From contig NW_026014770.1 of assembly GCF_020379485.1 (NCBI RefSeq), positions 1-64,000 of the forward strand: a DNA stretch of 64,000 nt, written 5' to 3'. Below, one piece after another: positions 21,797 to 32,200 of the stretch (its first letter is position 1; every line of letters starts with the position of its first letter). The position numbers and the translations under genes were made by a program. Below the pieces are notes generated by a model. The model did not search any database, was not told the origin of the DNA, and was given only the letters and a program-made list of their open reading frames with translations. The stretch comes from Brassica napus. Taxonomy: Eukaryota; Streptophyta; Magnoliopsida; Brassicales; Brassicaceae.

Positions 21797-23326
21797 GATT
21801 CCATACCATGCAATTCTACTGGAATTGTAAAAGTAGTAGTCTAGAGTGTTACCATTGATCGCTTGGAAAGGCCGAGCCCCATCCACATCCTTGGATAGCT
21901 CATACACACGAGGTGTGGAGGTCTGGCCTCGTCCCTGAACTGGCCTGCTAGCCTCCCCACGTCCCTTACTTTGGTTGCCTTGCAACTTAGGGCAGTCCCT
22001 GCGGTAGTGGCCCTTCTGGCCGCAGTGGTGACAGGTCCTGGACTCACCCAACGGACTTGGACAATCCTTGGCTGAGTGATCTATCTTACCACATCGAGTG
22101 CAGGCACCCATGGCCTTCCAGCACTCTCCACCGTGGTATCGTCCACACTTAGGGCACTCTGACCTACCACTTGAGGTTTTACCCTCCTCGGTCGAGTCCC
22201 TCTTCCTCTTCTTGTCACCACTCTGACCCGAGGATACCACCACACTCTTCAGCTTCTGCTTACCCTCCTCGGTGAGGTTGGTCTCCAGCAAGGCCATCCT
22301 CTCAACCAACTCAGAAACCGTGTGGAACTTACAAACAGAACAGTAGGTTCGAAGTTCCACCCTTAGGCCTCGGATGAACTTTCGGACTTGAACCTTCTCA
22401 TCCTCCAGTTCTCTTCCCACATACCTTCTGAGTCGGTTAAACTCTTCTTCATACTCACGAACAGTCCTCCGTCCCTGAGTCAAGTCCAGGAACTTGGACT
22501 CCAAACGATCCCACGCCTCAGCAGGAAAGTACTTATGGTTGAACTCAACCTCAAAGTCAGCAAAATGCTCAATGGTGCCATTGGTACGCTTGTCCAAAGC
22601 TAACCACCAGTTATGTGCATCTCCCTCCAGGAAGTGTACTGCTATGTCCTTCTGGTAGTCCTCAGGACAACGCGTGGACTTGAAGTTCCGAACCAACCGG
22701 GTTCTCCACTCGTCCGCCTCCATAGGATCAACACTTCCAGCAAAGTGTTTGGTTCCCAACTTGGAGATATGCTCCAGCACCTTCAGGTAGTCCATACCAT
22801 GCACTGGCCTGACCGGTGGGTCTATCTCAATCACCTCGGCCACACGGCCAGCACCAACATCAGTCACTCCAGCAGCAACCCGAACCGGGGGATTAGCCTG
22901 TCCTACGGACGAGTTCACCAATGGTGTGAACGCCTGTGTCAAGGAGGCTATCTGAGCTCCCATGACCTGCATAGCTTCCACCAAGCCCCTTATGGTCGGC
23001 TCAATGACCTCCTCAGCACCAGTGACCCGAACATTGTTTGCATCAACATTCTGGCCACTCCCAGCACCAACGTTGGATGACCCAGTATCTTCTCCATGGA
23101 CTTGCTCTTGTTGCTCATCCACATTACTTTCATTAACCTCAGTAGGAAGAGTTGGACCCACTGGGAGTCCGGTGGCATTATCCACCTGCTCCACCAGAGC
23201 CGGTAGCACTGTGGTTGGAATGGTTCCAGCTGGTAACACTCCGGTCTGTTCAGCACCATCCTGCCCCACTGCTCCAGACGCCCCAGTCGCCTCCTTTCCT
23301 TTCCGAGATTTATACCTTCTTGTTCC
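21794..23326 (-). CDS. gag: Gag of element 2 (main exon)
   Basis: Open frame of about 510 codons with no ATG near its start; the first internal Met is well inside. I therefore start it at 23326, just after an AAG splice-acceptor-like site (see the putative first exon at 24360-24437). The acidic Val/Gly/Glu-rich N-terminal half is followed by the Ty3-type capsid domain (blocks AVHFLEGDAHNWW and FNHKYFPAEAWDRLESKF). The C-terminus has a short CPKCGRYHGGEC cluster and two zinc knuckles, CTRCGKIDHSAKDC and CHHCGQKGHYRRDC. It ends RIAWYGI then TAG. Element 4 ends its gag at the same position. Confidence 0.92.
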   Translation of the reverse strand, partial: GTRRYKSRKGKEATGASGAVGQDGAEQTGVLPAGTIPTTVLPALVEQVDNATGLPVGPTLPTEVNESNVDEQQEQVHGEDTGSSNVGAGSGQNVDANNVRVTGAEEVIEPTIRGLVEAMQVMGAQIASLTQAFTPLVNSSVGQANPPVRVAAGVTDVGAGRVAEVIEIDPPVRPVHGMDYLKVLEHISKLGTKHFAGSVDPMEADEWRTRLVRNFKSTRCPEDYQKDIAVHFLEGDAHNWWLALDKRTNGTIEHFADFEVEFNHKYFPAEAWDRLESKFLDLTQGRRTVREYEEEFNRLRRYVGRELEDEKVQVRKFIRGLRVELRTYCSVCKFHTVSELVERMALLETNLTEEGKQKLKSVVVSSGQSGDKKRKRDSTEEGKTSSGRSECPKCGRYHGGECWKAMGACTRCGKIDHSAKDCPSPLGESRTCHHCGQKGHYRRDCPKLQGNQSKGRGEASRPVQGRGQTSTPRVYELSKDVDGARPFQAINGNTLDYYFYNSSRIAWYGI

Positions 23327-23499
23327 CTTAGGAGTTACAAACACAAACAAAAGGTTAGTCCAAAACTGAACACACAAACCTCAATCACTCCTAAGTTAAT
23401 CAGTAGAAAAGATTACTTAGAACCCAACTATCTCAACATGAGTCCAAACGGCCAAGTGTGTGGTGAACCAATAACCCAACAAATCCTAGAATCAAGAAT

Positions 23500-23511
23500 G
23501 CTCTGATACCA
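23500..23511 (-). other. Primer binding site of element 2
   Basis: Sense TGGTATCAGAGC, separated from the 5' LTR end by three bases. It matches the initiator-Met tRNA end as in elements 1 and 4. It falls inside the predicted gag intron. Confidence 0.9.
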
Positions 23512-23514
23512 ACT

Positions 23515-25216
23515 TGTAAGACCCGATCCTGGATTCCTCAATCCAACCAGACCGCGGCCTCACCAAACAATGCAACCAATTCCATCTTTCATATTCAAGT
23601 TCAAGTGTTAAATAATTCTAAGTCTTTTTCAGAGTTTTGAGGTTGAACATTCACACTTAAACAATCAAGCATCAACTAATGAAAATAGATACTTCATAGA
23701 TATTAACCAAGGTTCATACATCATTCATCATCCTAAATAATAGAATACATACTAGAATCGCATAAGTTCACAAGTTGCACAATAGGCTACAATAATCACA
23801 CAATTTTCAGAATCAACCCAATCACCACACATCTTCCCATGGCCGCGGTCCTCATGGTGCTTTTCCCTTACCACGGTCCATTTCTGGTCCTGGATCCAAC
23901 ACAAACAACCACACAATCACAAGGTTAGATTACAAAACAAGAATCAAATCACATTGCATGGTCGGATCCAATCTAGTCAAGAACAATCATCAAAAATGTC
24001 AAATCTGACCCCTTTAAAAAGAGATCCAAATACCAAATAAAATTCATGATAATTCATGATAATTCAGAAGAAAAATATTCCCATAAACAGATTCAAAAGA
24101 ATCGGCTCAGATCATAGTGGTCTCGGCCATGAACAGCCCACACAAGAACAAGGGACTTTCATGGGAATTTGATCAGGCCAAGGCCTTAGGATTAATGAAT
24201 CCTTTCCTGTAACAACATAAAAAATTCCATAGCACAACATATAAGAAGAAACAGAGTAGAAGAAGTCAGAGTAAGGAGTAGCCAATCGATCCAAACCGGC
24301 CAGGCTCACACGGCCATCATCCGCGGCCTTGTCCGGTTACTCTTGGCCACACCTCTCACCTTAGGAGTTCGGTCTCCAGGGGCGACTTCCTTCTCTTTCT
24401 CCTTTGCCTTCTCCTTGTCTTTCTGTCTCAAATCCATCCTCTTGATCACACGCCCAAACACACCAGGAACACTTAAGAACAATCTCTTGGATCAAATCGG
24501 CCGATCCAAAGTTTCTGTCTCTCTTTCTCTCTTGAATTTTCTCTGTGTTTCTCTCTGTGTGTAATGAGTAAAAGCCGACCAGAATGATCAGAAATGAGAG
24601 AGAGAAGACGATTTAAACTGTCCCCAACCGCCTGGGCGAACAGTTACCAAAATCCCTTCCTTTCTTCCCAAAACCGTCCCATAACCGTCCCATAACCGCC
24701 CCTTGGCGGTTTCTCCCCTTTTCTTCCTTTGGCAAATCGATCACTGAGCCTCAGCTCACACTATGGGAGCTTGCCCGCTCCCTATCCCAAGCCTAAGACC
24801 CATTTGGTCGAACCGTCCTGCACCTGGACCATCGGCTCGCCCAGTAACCGTCCCGGACTCGCCCACACTGATCCGAACCAGAACGCACCGTTCACTGGAT
24901 TGAGCTGACCCCCAGCTGTTCCCAGCTGATTGAGCTAGCCCAACAGCTCCTGTGAGCTGAACAGATCATGGTGAACTGATTACCAGCTGAACCGAGCTGA
25001 TTGAACTCAAACCAACACTCGTCCAGCTGCCTAAACACTCACCCAGCCCCTTTACCCTTATTTCCATCGTATCCTGGTTAAGTCTCAGCTGACTGATGCC
25101 CTTAACCTTCATTCAGGACCATGATACGCTTGTCTCAAGGTCTAATGACCTGACTGGTGCGTCTCCCCGCACCATGGCCCGTCCGGCCGATCCTATCTAG
25201 GATCGGGTACATGAGA
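23515..25216 (-). repeat. 5' LTR of element 2 (right)
   Basis: Same LTR as the left copy. In sense orientation the first bases read TCTCATG rather than TGTCATG, so the canonical TG is mutated in this copy. The GCTTC duplication (25217-25221) fixes the boundary. Confidence 0.9.
24360..24437 (-). CDS. gag: Putative first exon of gag, inside the 5' LTR
   Basis: 26 codons from an ATG (24437-24435), rich in Lys and Glu, ending in codons for Thr-Pro-Lys and followed at once by GTGAGA, a good plant 5' splice site. The gag body begins with the same Thr-Pro-Lys codons, and its AAG can serve as 3' splice site in the same phase 0. The predicted intron (23327-24359, 1033 bp) contains the LTR end and the primer binding site. 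The other three LTRs of elements 2 and 4 also keep this frame open. This is inferred from sequence alone. Confidence 0.6.
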
Positions 25217-25221
25217 GCTTC

Positions 25222-25515
25222 CATCCCGTCCAACCCGTCTATTACTTCTAAATTCTAGATCGACCAAACTTTCTGTTTTTAGGTTCTTGCCCTTGGAAAA
25301 TGTATCTTGGCTAAGTTGGTTCATCTTAGAATTCCCACATTCACAAGCATGATACCCTAGCTTACCTCAAATCTTTCTTGGCTCACCCCAACTAAGGTTT
25401 CATAGTCATCATTGTTTTGGAAATAATTTTGGTATGAAACTCATAATCTTAGAGCGTTGTCCTAAACCCAAACCAAGCCATACGGTTCTAAGGTTCCATT
25501 CCCCTAAACCATTAT
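25222..25515. other. Unassigned flank east of element 2
   Basis: About 290 bp without a recognisable gene or repeat match inside the window. It was contiguous with 16489-16646 before element 2 inserted. Confidence 0.45.
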
Positions 25516-26432
25516 ATCTAGATCTACATAAGTAAATGCTAGATCATACCTTTGTCACATCTATGGAGCTTATTGACTCAAATTATTCTTGCTTGACAGC
25601 TGAACCCCGCCTGGTTAAGATCTAGGTGCGATCGGCCAGTTATAAGTCCGGCCCAAAGGCTCACGGACCTTCTTACCTGATCCAACCCAAAGCCTGGATC
25701 TATACCACCGAGTAAGGCCAAGGCCCAAACAGGATTGCCTTGCAACCGATCAGACCTTGCTACACAACACTCCGGTTAAACTAACCGTCCATCCGTTCGA
25801 CTATGCAGCTGCAGACTGTCCACTTGGTTCGGCCTAAGCATTGAACCAATGGCACCGTTTGGAACTCACACCCTTTGGGAACAAGTACCCTTTGGACACA
25901 CGTGCCTCTTGGCAACTCATGACCCTTGTCAACTCGCACCCATTCAGATGTTCCCACCGTTTGACCTAACCGTCCGTATAAACTGTCTGGTCCGTGCGTG
26001 TGTCCGGCCTATGGCCAAAGGACCACGCCTTAACCTACACAAGTCATGAACCATTGTGACTATTTAGGGAAGGGTTACAACCGTTCAGAACAGAACAGAA
26101 CTGCCCCTATCCAATCGGATCACCTGAGGCCAGTCAGATCATGCGAGCGCCTAACTCGTCGGTTATGGACTGCGAACGCATTACTCAACCAGAACAACGG
26201 TTATAACCAATCCAAACATATCAACAAGGCCACGCCAATGTACAGGAGGAGTAGAGGAAGAATTAGATGAAAAGAATAAGACGAATAGGACATAACCCAA
26301 ACGCCCATGGCTAGACCGGTTTGAACTGTCCGATTGTCTTAGCCGATGAGTCGGTGGTTACCCCACTAACCCTATCTGACTGAACAACGGGGTGGGAGTC
26401 CTTCTCCAGACATTTCTCTATGCCTTGGGTAT
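25516..26432 (-). repeat. Inverted repeat, left arm (LTR fragment)
   Basis: Reverse-complement copy of parts of 27219-28966. The outer end ATCTAGATCTACATAAGTAA matches 28944-28966 inverted, and the inner end TGCCTTGGGTAT matches 27219-27230 inverted. Relative to the right arm it lacks about 0.8 kb near 25572-25610. Both arms therefore derive from the same LTR. Confidence 0.85.
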
Positions 26433-26434
26433 TG

Positions 26435-28966
26435 TCACGCCCCCAATCCTTGAAAGGATTGTCGGGCTGGCCATGGTTCGAGGAAACGTACCAGCCAGTC
26501 TTAGGACATCAAGGCAAGCGTTCCATGGTCAAGAAAGAAGGTTAAGTACATAAGGAAACTTAGACTTAACCTTATAAGAGCAAAGAGACAGCTAAGACGA
26601 GTAAGACGGTAGCTGGACAAGATAGAGAAGTAGCTCGACCAGCTTAACGAAGCTAGGTTGAGTTCACTCCAGCTCAGCCACTACTAAGTCAGCTCCACTA
26701 GCTGGACTACTAGCTCACTCAGCTGAGGCAGCTGGGAGTCAGCTCATCTCAGCTAGACGGACTGTTCGGGTTTTAGGCCGATGGTCCGGGTCCGGGTCAG
26801 TGGCGGGCTGTGAGGTCCGGCCATGAGGCCATGGGCTGTTGGGTCCTTGGACAAGGCCGTGGGCTAAGTCCGGGAGTCTTGGGGAGTGGGTTGGGCTTAT
26901 GACCGACCCCAAACCCAATCAGAAAGGGCAAAAGGATGCAAGTGGCCGAAAGGGGACAACCCTTGGCCGATGGTGCCCATTCGCTAGCAAGTCATGCCTG
27001 TTCGTGGGGCAAGACTTACCCCCTCGTTTTCTATAAATATGGGGCCTCTCCTGTCGATTTAATTATCCAATTCCAGAGTAAAATACTCATGAAAAAACGT
27101 AGAGAGAGAGAGAGAGAGAGTTCTGGCCAAGAGATCGGCCGGAAAAGGGCCGGTCGTGGTGGTTTAGTATCTCCGGCAAGGAGAACGGTTTAGGAGAGAG
27201 GAGGCCGTGTGGTTATGAATACCCAAGGCATAGAGAAAGTTCTGGAGAAGGACTCCAACCCCGTGGTTCAGTCAGATATGGTCAGTGGGGTAACCACCCA
27301 CTCATCGGCTAAGACCATCGGACAGTCCGAACCGGTCTAGCCATGGGCGTTTGGATTGTGTCCTATTCTTCTTATTCTTTTCATCTATTTCTTCTTCTAC
27401 TCCTTCTGTACATTGGCGTGGCCTTGTTGATGTGTTGGGATTGGTTATAACCGTGGTTCTGGTTGAGTAGTGCGGTCGCGGTCCATAACCGATGAGTTAG
27501 GCGCGTGCATGGTCTAAACTGGCCTCAGGTGATCCGATTGGATAGGGGCGGTTCTGTTCTGTTCTGAACGGTTGCAACCCTTCCCTGAACAGTCACAATG
27601 GTTCATGACTTGTGTAGGTTAAGGCGTGGTCCTTTGGCCATAGGCCGGACACACGCACGGACCAGACAGTCCATACGGACGGTTAGGTCGAACGGTTGGA
27701 ACATCTGAATGGGTGCGAGATGCCAAGGGTCATGAGTTGCCAAGAGGCACGAGTGTCCAAAGGGTACTAGTTCCCAAAGGGTGTGAGTTCCAAACGGTGC
27801 CATTGGTTCAAGGCTTAGGCCGAACCAAGTGGACAGTCCGCGGCTGCATAGTCGAACGGACGGACGGTTAGTTTAACCGGAGTGTTGTGTCGCAAGGTCT
27901 GATTGGTTGCAAGGCAATCCGGTTTGGTCATGGGCCTTACTCTGTGGTATGGATCCAGGCTTTGGGTCGGATCAGGTAAGAAGGTCCGTGAGCCTTTGGG
28001 CCGGACTTATAACTGGTCGATCGCACCTAGATCTTAACCAGACGGTTAGACGGGACTATGGACGATCCAGCTATGGTTGGATGGTTCTGGCCGCAAAGGC
28101 TAAGTGGGATATCTTACAATCAACTTTGGGTTGGTGAGTAGGTTAGGCGCCATATGTCTTATGTAGGGAGTAGACCTACATGATGGCAATGGAAAGCCGG
28201 TTATATCAGTACATGCTAAGTGGACGATGGTTTATCAAGTCTAGTGGTCGGATCATGTTTCATGAGGATGGTTCGATGGCCGAACACTAGTATGGATAGG
28301 CACGTTGCTGGAGTAAGAGTATTGATATGATAGCTTCGAGATTGGCTAAGAGTCATGACGAAGTGTATGGCTAGTACTATGTGTCGTAAACCATAGGTAC
28401 TAAGCCTAGGTATAATTGTTCAAGGAAGGCCGTGTAAGATCTGATCATGGTTGAGTATGGACGACCTGACCTCTGGATGATGGTCTAAGGTGTCAGTACT
28501 AACCTGATTAATGAATGCATCGGTTGGTATGAACAAGTCATATCTATTGTCTGGGTTAAGTCCCAAGGCCGGTCAGGCCAGATGATGACTCATCAGTTCC
28601 AAGTCATGTGAGGAAGGTTGGTTGATTGACTTAGGATCTCATGAGCTTTGTCAGTCCAGAAGATGGACTTGGTACTATTGCCTATAAGGCAAAAGGATTT
28701 CGGATTGTGCATGAGCCGAGAAAGGCCAGATGTATATCCTTTTCCTTTCGAAGACTTCTCAAAGGTTACTTATGTCTGTGGGGATGGTTGGTTGAATGAC
28801 TAAGTACCTAGGGGAGCTGTTTAATGCAGGAACAAAGATAAAGACCAATAAGAGACTCAATGAGTTGAATGATTAGTTCGAGTCAACGGAGGACCGATGA
28901 GCTAATAAGCTCCATAGATGTGGCAAAGGTATGATCTAGCATTTACTTATGTAGATCTAGATAGTA
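26435..28966 (+). repeat. LTR of a third Tekay-like subfamily
   Basis: Begins TGTCACGCCCCCAATCC and shares layout and short blocks with the LTRs of elements 2 and 4: a hairpin-like CCTTGAAAGG, GGCCATGG, and CAGCTGA-rich U3 at about 26630-26760. A TATA box is at 27032-27039, followed by a GA microsatellite near 27101-27120. An ATG at 27213 starts with the same Met-Asn-Thr codons as the gag exon in the 3' LTR of element 4. No internal region follows, so it is a truncated or solo LTR; its true right end is uncertain. Confidence 0.6.
27219..28966 (+). repeat. Inverted repeat, right arm
   Basis: Pairs with 25516-26432 across a 786-bp spacer. It is longer than the left arm because the left arm has a deletion. 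It contains no real coding region; mirrored short open frames, such as the one starting Met-Ala-Pro-Phe-Gly in both arms, simply reflect the inverted copy. Confidence 0.8.
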
Positions 28967-28989
28967 CTGAAAACCTCGAGGTTAATTTA

Positions 28990-29253
28990 TAAAAAAATTT
29001 GTAAGATGCATTTGATTGATAGATAAAGAATGTTTTTTTAAGTACGGGTTCCATATGATATTAGTCCTTGTATGGACGAACTAACTATCAGGTATTGCTT
29101 TGTCGGGTTGAAAAGCCTAGAGTTATATCCGATAGGAGCGTTGGTGCTCTTTGGTTGTTGGTCTAAGGCGATCGGAAGTATTCTGAGAACCTCAGAACGA
29201 CAATCAAGGAACATTGACCGTGTCATTTCCGGTCATCTACGATCGGGGGTGTC
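28990..29253 (+). mobile_element. 3'-terminal fragment of an element-1-type LTR
   Basis: From about TTGTAAGATG to GATCGGGGGTGTCACA this matches the last ~265 bp of the element 1 LTR with clear divergence (for example GGTCATCTACG for GGTTATCTACG). It abuts the minisatellite at 29254, showing that another member of this family also lay in the array. Its 5' part is gone. Confidence 0.85.
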
Positions 29254-32200
29254 ACATCCGTGGCTGTTCGTGTGTTTCCGTGTGTGTCCGTGTGTGTCCG
29301 TCAGTACACACAGGACGTCCGTGACTGTCCAGCAGTTCACATATCAGCACGTTGGTCCTTGGACTCAGCACGATGACCCTTCCCGTGGACTGTTCGGATG
29401 ATTTTGGCCCACGTGGGCTGTCTGTTCAGTACACACAGGATGTCCGTGGGTGTCCGCCAGCACACACAGGACATCCGTGGCTGTCCATGTGAGTATGTGT
29501 TTGTCCGTCTGTGTCCGTCAGCACACACAGGACGTCTGTGGCTGTCCATCAGTACACATATCCGCACATTGGTCCTTGGACTCAGCACGATGGCCCTTCC
29601 TGTGGACTGTTTGGGTGATTTTGGCCCACATGGGCTGTCTGATCAGTAGACACATGACGTCTGTGGGTGTCATACAGCACACACAGGATGTCCGTGGCTG
29701 TCCGTCAGCACACACAGGACGGCCGTGGCTGTCTGTGTGTGTCCGTCAGCACACACAGGACGTCTGTGGGTGTCCGTCAGCACACACAGGACGTCCGTGT
29801 GTGTCCGCCAGCACACACAGCACATCCGTGGCTGTCCGTGGCTGTCCTTCAGCACACACAAGACGTCTGTGGGTGTCCGTGTGTATCCGTGTGTGTCTGT
29901 GGGTGTCCGCCAGCACACACAGGAAGTCTGTGGCTGTCCCTGGCTGTTCGTCAGCACACACACGACGTCCGTGTGTGTCTGTCAGCACACACAGGACATC
30001 CGTGTGTGTCCGTCAGCACACACAGGACGTCCGTGGCTGTCCGTGTGTGTCCGTGTGCGTCCGTCTGCACACACTGGACGTCCGTGGCTGTCCATCAGTA
30101 CACATATCAGCACGCTGGTCCTTGGACTCAGCACGCTGGCCCTTCCAGTGGACTGTTCGGGTGATTTTGGCCCACATGGGCTGTCTGTTCAAGAAACACA
30201 GGACGTCCGTGGGTTTCCGTCAGCACACAGAGAACATCCCTGTGTGTCCATCAGCGCACAGAGGACGTCCACGGCTGTTCGTGTTTGTCCGTCAGCACAC
30301 ACAGGACGTCTGTGGCTGTCCATCGGTACACATATCAGCATGTTGGTCCTTCCCGTGGACTGTTTGGGTGATTTTGGCCCACGTGGGCTGTCTGTTCAGT
30401 ACTCACAGGACGTCCGTGGGTGTCCACCAGCACACACAAGACGTCCGTGTGTGTCCGTCAGCACACACAGGACGTCCGTGGCTGTCCGTGTGTGTCCGTC
30501 AGCACACAGAGGACATCCGTGTGTGTCTGTCAGCACTCACAAGACGTTCGTGGGTGTCCGCCAGCACACACAAGACGTCCGTTTGTGTCCGTCAGCACAC
30601 ACAGGACGTCTGTGGCTGTCCATGTGTGTTCGTCAACACACAGAGGACATCCGTGTGTGTCCGTCAGCACACAGAGGACGTCCACAGCTGTTCGTGTGTG
30701 TCCGTCAGCACACACAGGACGTCCGTGGCTGTCCATCGGTACACATATCAGCACGTTGGTCCTTCCTGTGGACTGTTCGGGTGATTTTGGCCCACGTGGA
30801 CTACTTTTTCAGTACACACAGGACGTCCGTGGGTGTCCGCCAGCACACACAAGACGTCCGTGGGTGTCCGTCAGCACACACAAGACGTCAGTGTGTGTCC
30901 GTCAACACACACATGACGTCCGTGGCTGTCCGTGTTTGTCCGTCAGCACACACAAGACGTCCGTGGCTGTCCATCAGTACACATATCAGCACGTTGGTTC
31001 TTGGACTCAGCACGCTGGCCCTTCCCGTGGACTGTTTGGATGATTTTGGCCCATGTGGGCTGTCTGTTCAGTACACACAGGACGTCCTTGGGTGTCCGCC
31101 AGCACACACAGGACGTCCGTGGCTGTCCGTCAGCACACACAAGATGTCTGTGGCTGTCCGCGTGTGTCCGTGTGTGTCTGTGGGTGTCCGCCAGCACACA
31201 CAGGACGTATGTGGCTGTCCCTGGCTGTCCGTCAGCACACACAAGACGTCCGTGGGTATCCGTCAGCACACACAGGACGTCCTTGTGTGTCCGTGTGTGT
31301 CCATCTGAAAACACACAGGACGTCTTTGGCTGTCCATCAATACACATATCAGCACACTGGTCCTTGGACTCAGCATGCTGGCCCTTCCCGTTGACAGTTT
31401 GGGTGATTTTGGCCCACGTGGGCTGTCTGTTCAGTACACACAGGACATCCGTGGGTGTCCGCCAGCACACAAAGGACGTCTGTGGCTGTAAGTGTTTGTC
31501 CGTCAGTACACACATGATGTCCGTGGCTGTCAATCAGTAAACATATCAGCACGCTGGTTCTTGGACTCAGCACGCTGACCCTTCCCGTGGACTGTTTGGG
31601 TGATTTTGGCCCACGTAGGCTGTCTGTTCAGTACACACAGGACGTCCGTGGGTATCCGTCAGCACACACGGGACGTCCGTGGGTGTTCGCCAGCACACAC
31701 AGGACGTCCGTGTGTGTCCGTCACCACACACAGGACGTCCGTGGCTGTCCGTGTGTGTCCGTGTGTGTCCGTCAGTACACACATGACGTCCGTGGCTGTC
31801 CAGCAGTTCACATATCAGCACGTTGGTCCTTGGACTCAGCACGCTGACCCTTCCCGTGGACTGTTCGGGTGATTTTGGCCCACGTAGGCTGTTTGTTCAG
31901 TACACAAAGGACGTCCGTGTGTGTCCGCCAGCACACACACAGGACGTCCGTGGCTGTCCGCCAGCACACACAGGACGTTCGTGGCTGTCCGTCAGCACAC
32001 ACAGGACGTCCGTGGCTGTCTGTGTGTGTCCGTCAGCACACACATGACGTCCGTGGGTGTCCGTCAGCACACACAGGACATTCGTGTGTGTCCGCCAGCA
32101 CACACAGCACGTCCGTGGCTGTCCGTGGCTGTCCGTCAGCACACACAAGACGTCCGTGGCTGTCCGTGGCTGTCCGTGTGTGTCTGTGGGTGTCCTCCAG

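Larger units (their letters stand above)
16647..25216 (-). mobile_element. Element 2: Tekay-like chromovirus, nearly intact
   Basis: 8.57 kb on the minus strand. It has LTRs of 1692 and 1702 bp, an initiator-Met primer site, gag, then pol in the order protease, RT, RNase H, integrase, chromodomain, a polypurine tract and a GCTTC target duplication. The LTRs are nearly identical; one visible difference is a 10-bp duplication of CATGATAATT in the right copy. Two amber codons separate gag and pol and one frameshift lies near the integrase end. Element 4 is a relative with a diverged LTR. The lineage name rests on gene order, the chromodomain and the primer site rather than on a tree. Confidence 0.93.

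Noticed and set aside
25849..26049. Mirrored 66-codon frames in both arms of the inverted repeat (also 27603-27803)
   Set aside because: They are the same LTR sequence in opposite orientation; no family resemblance.
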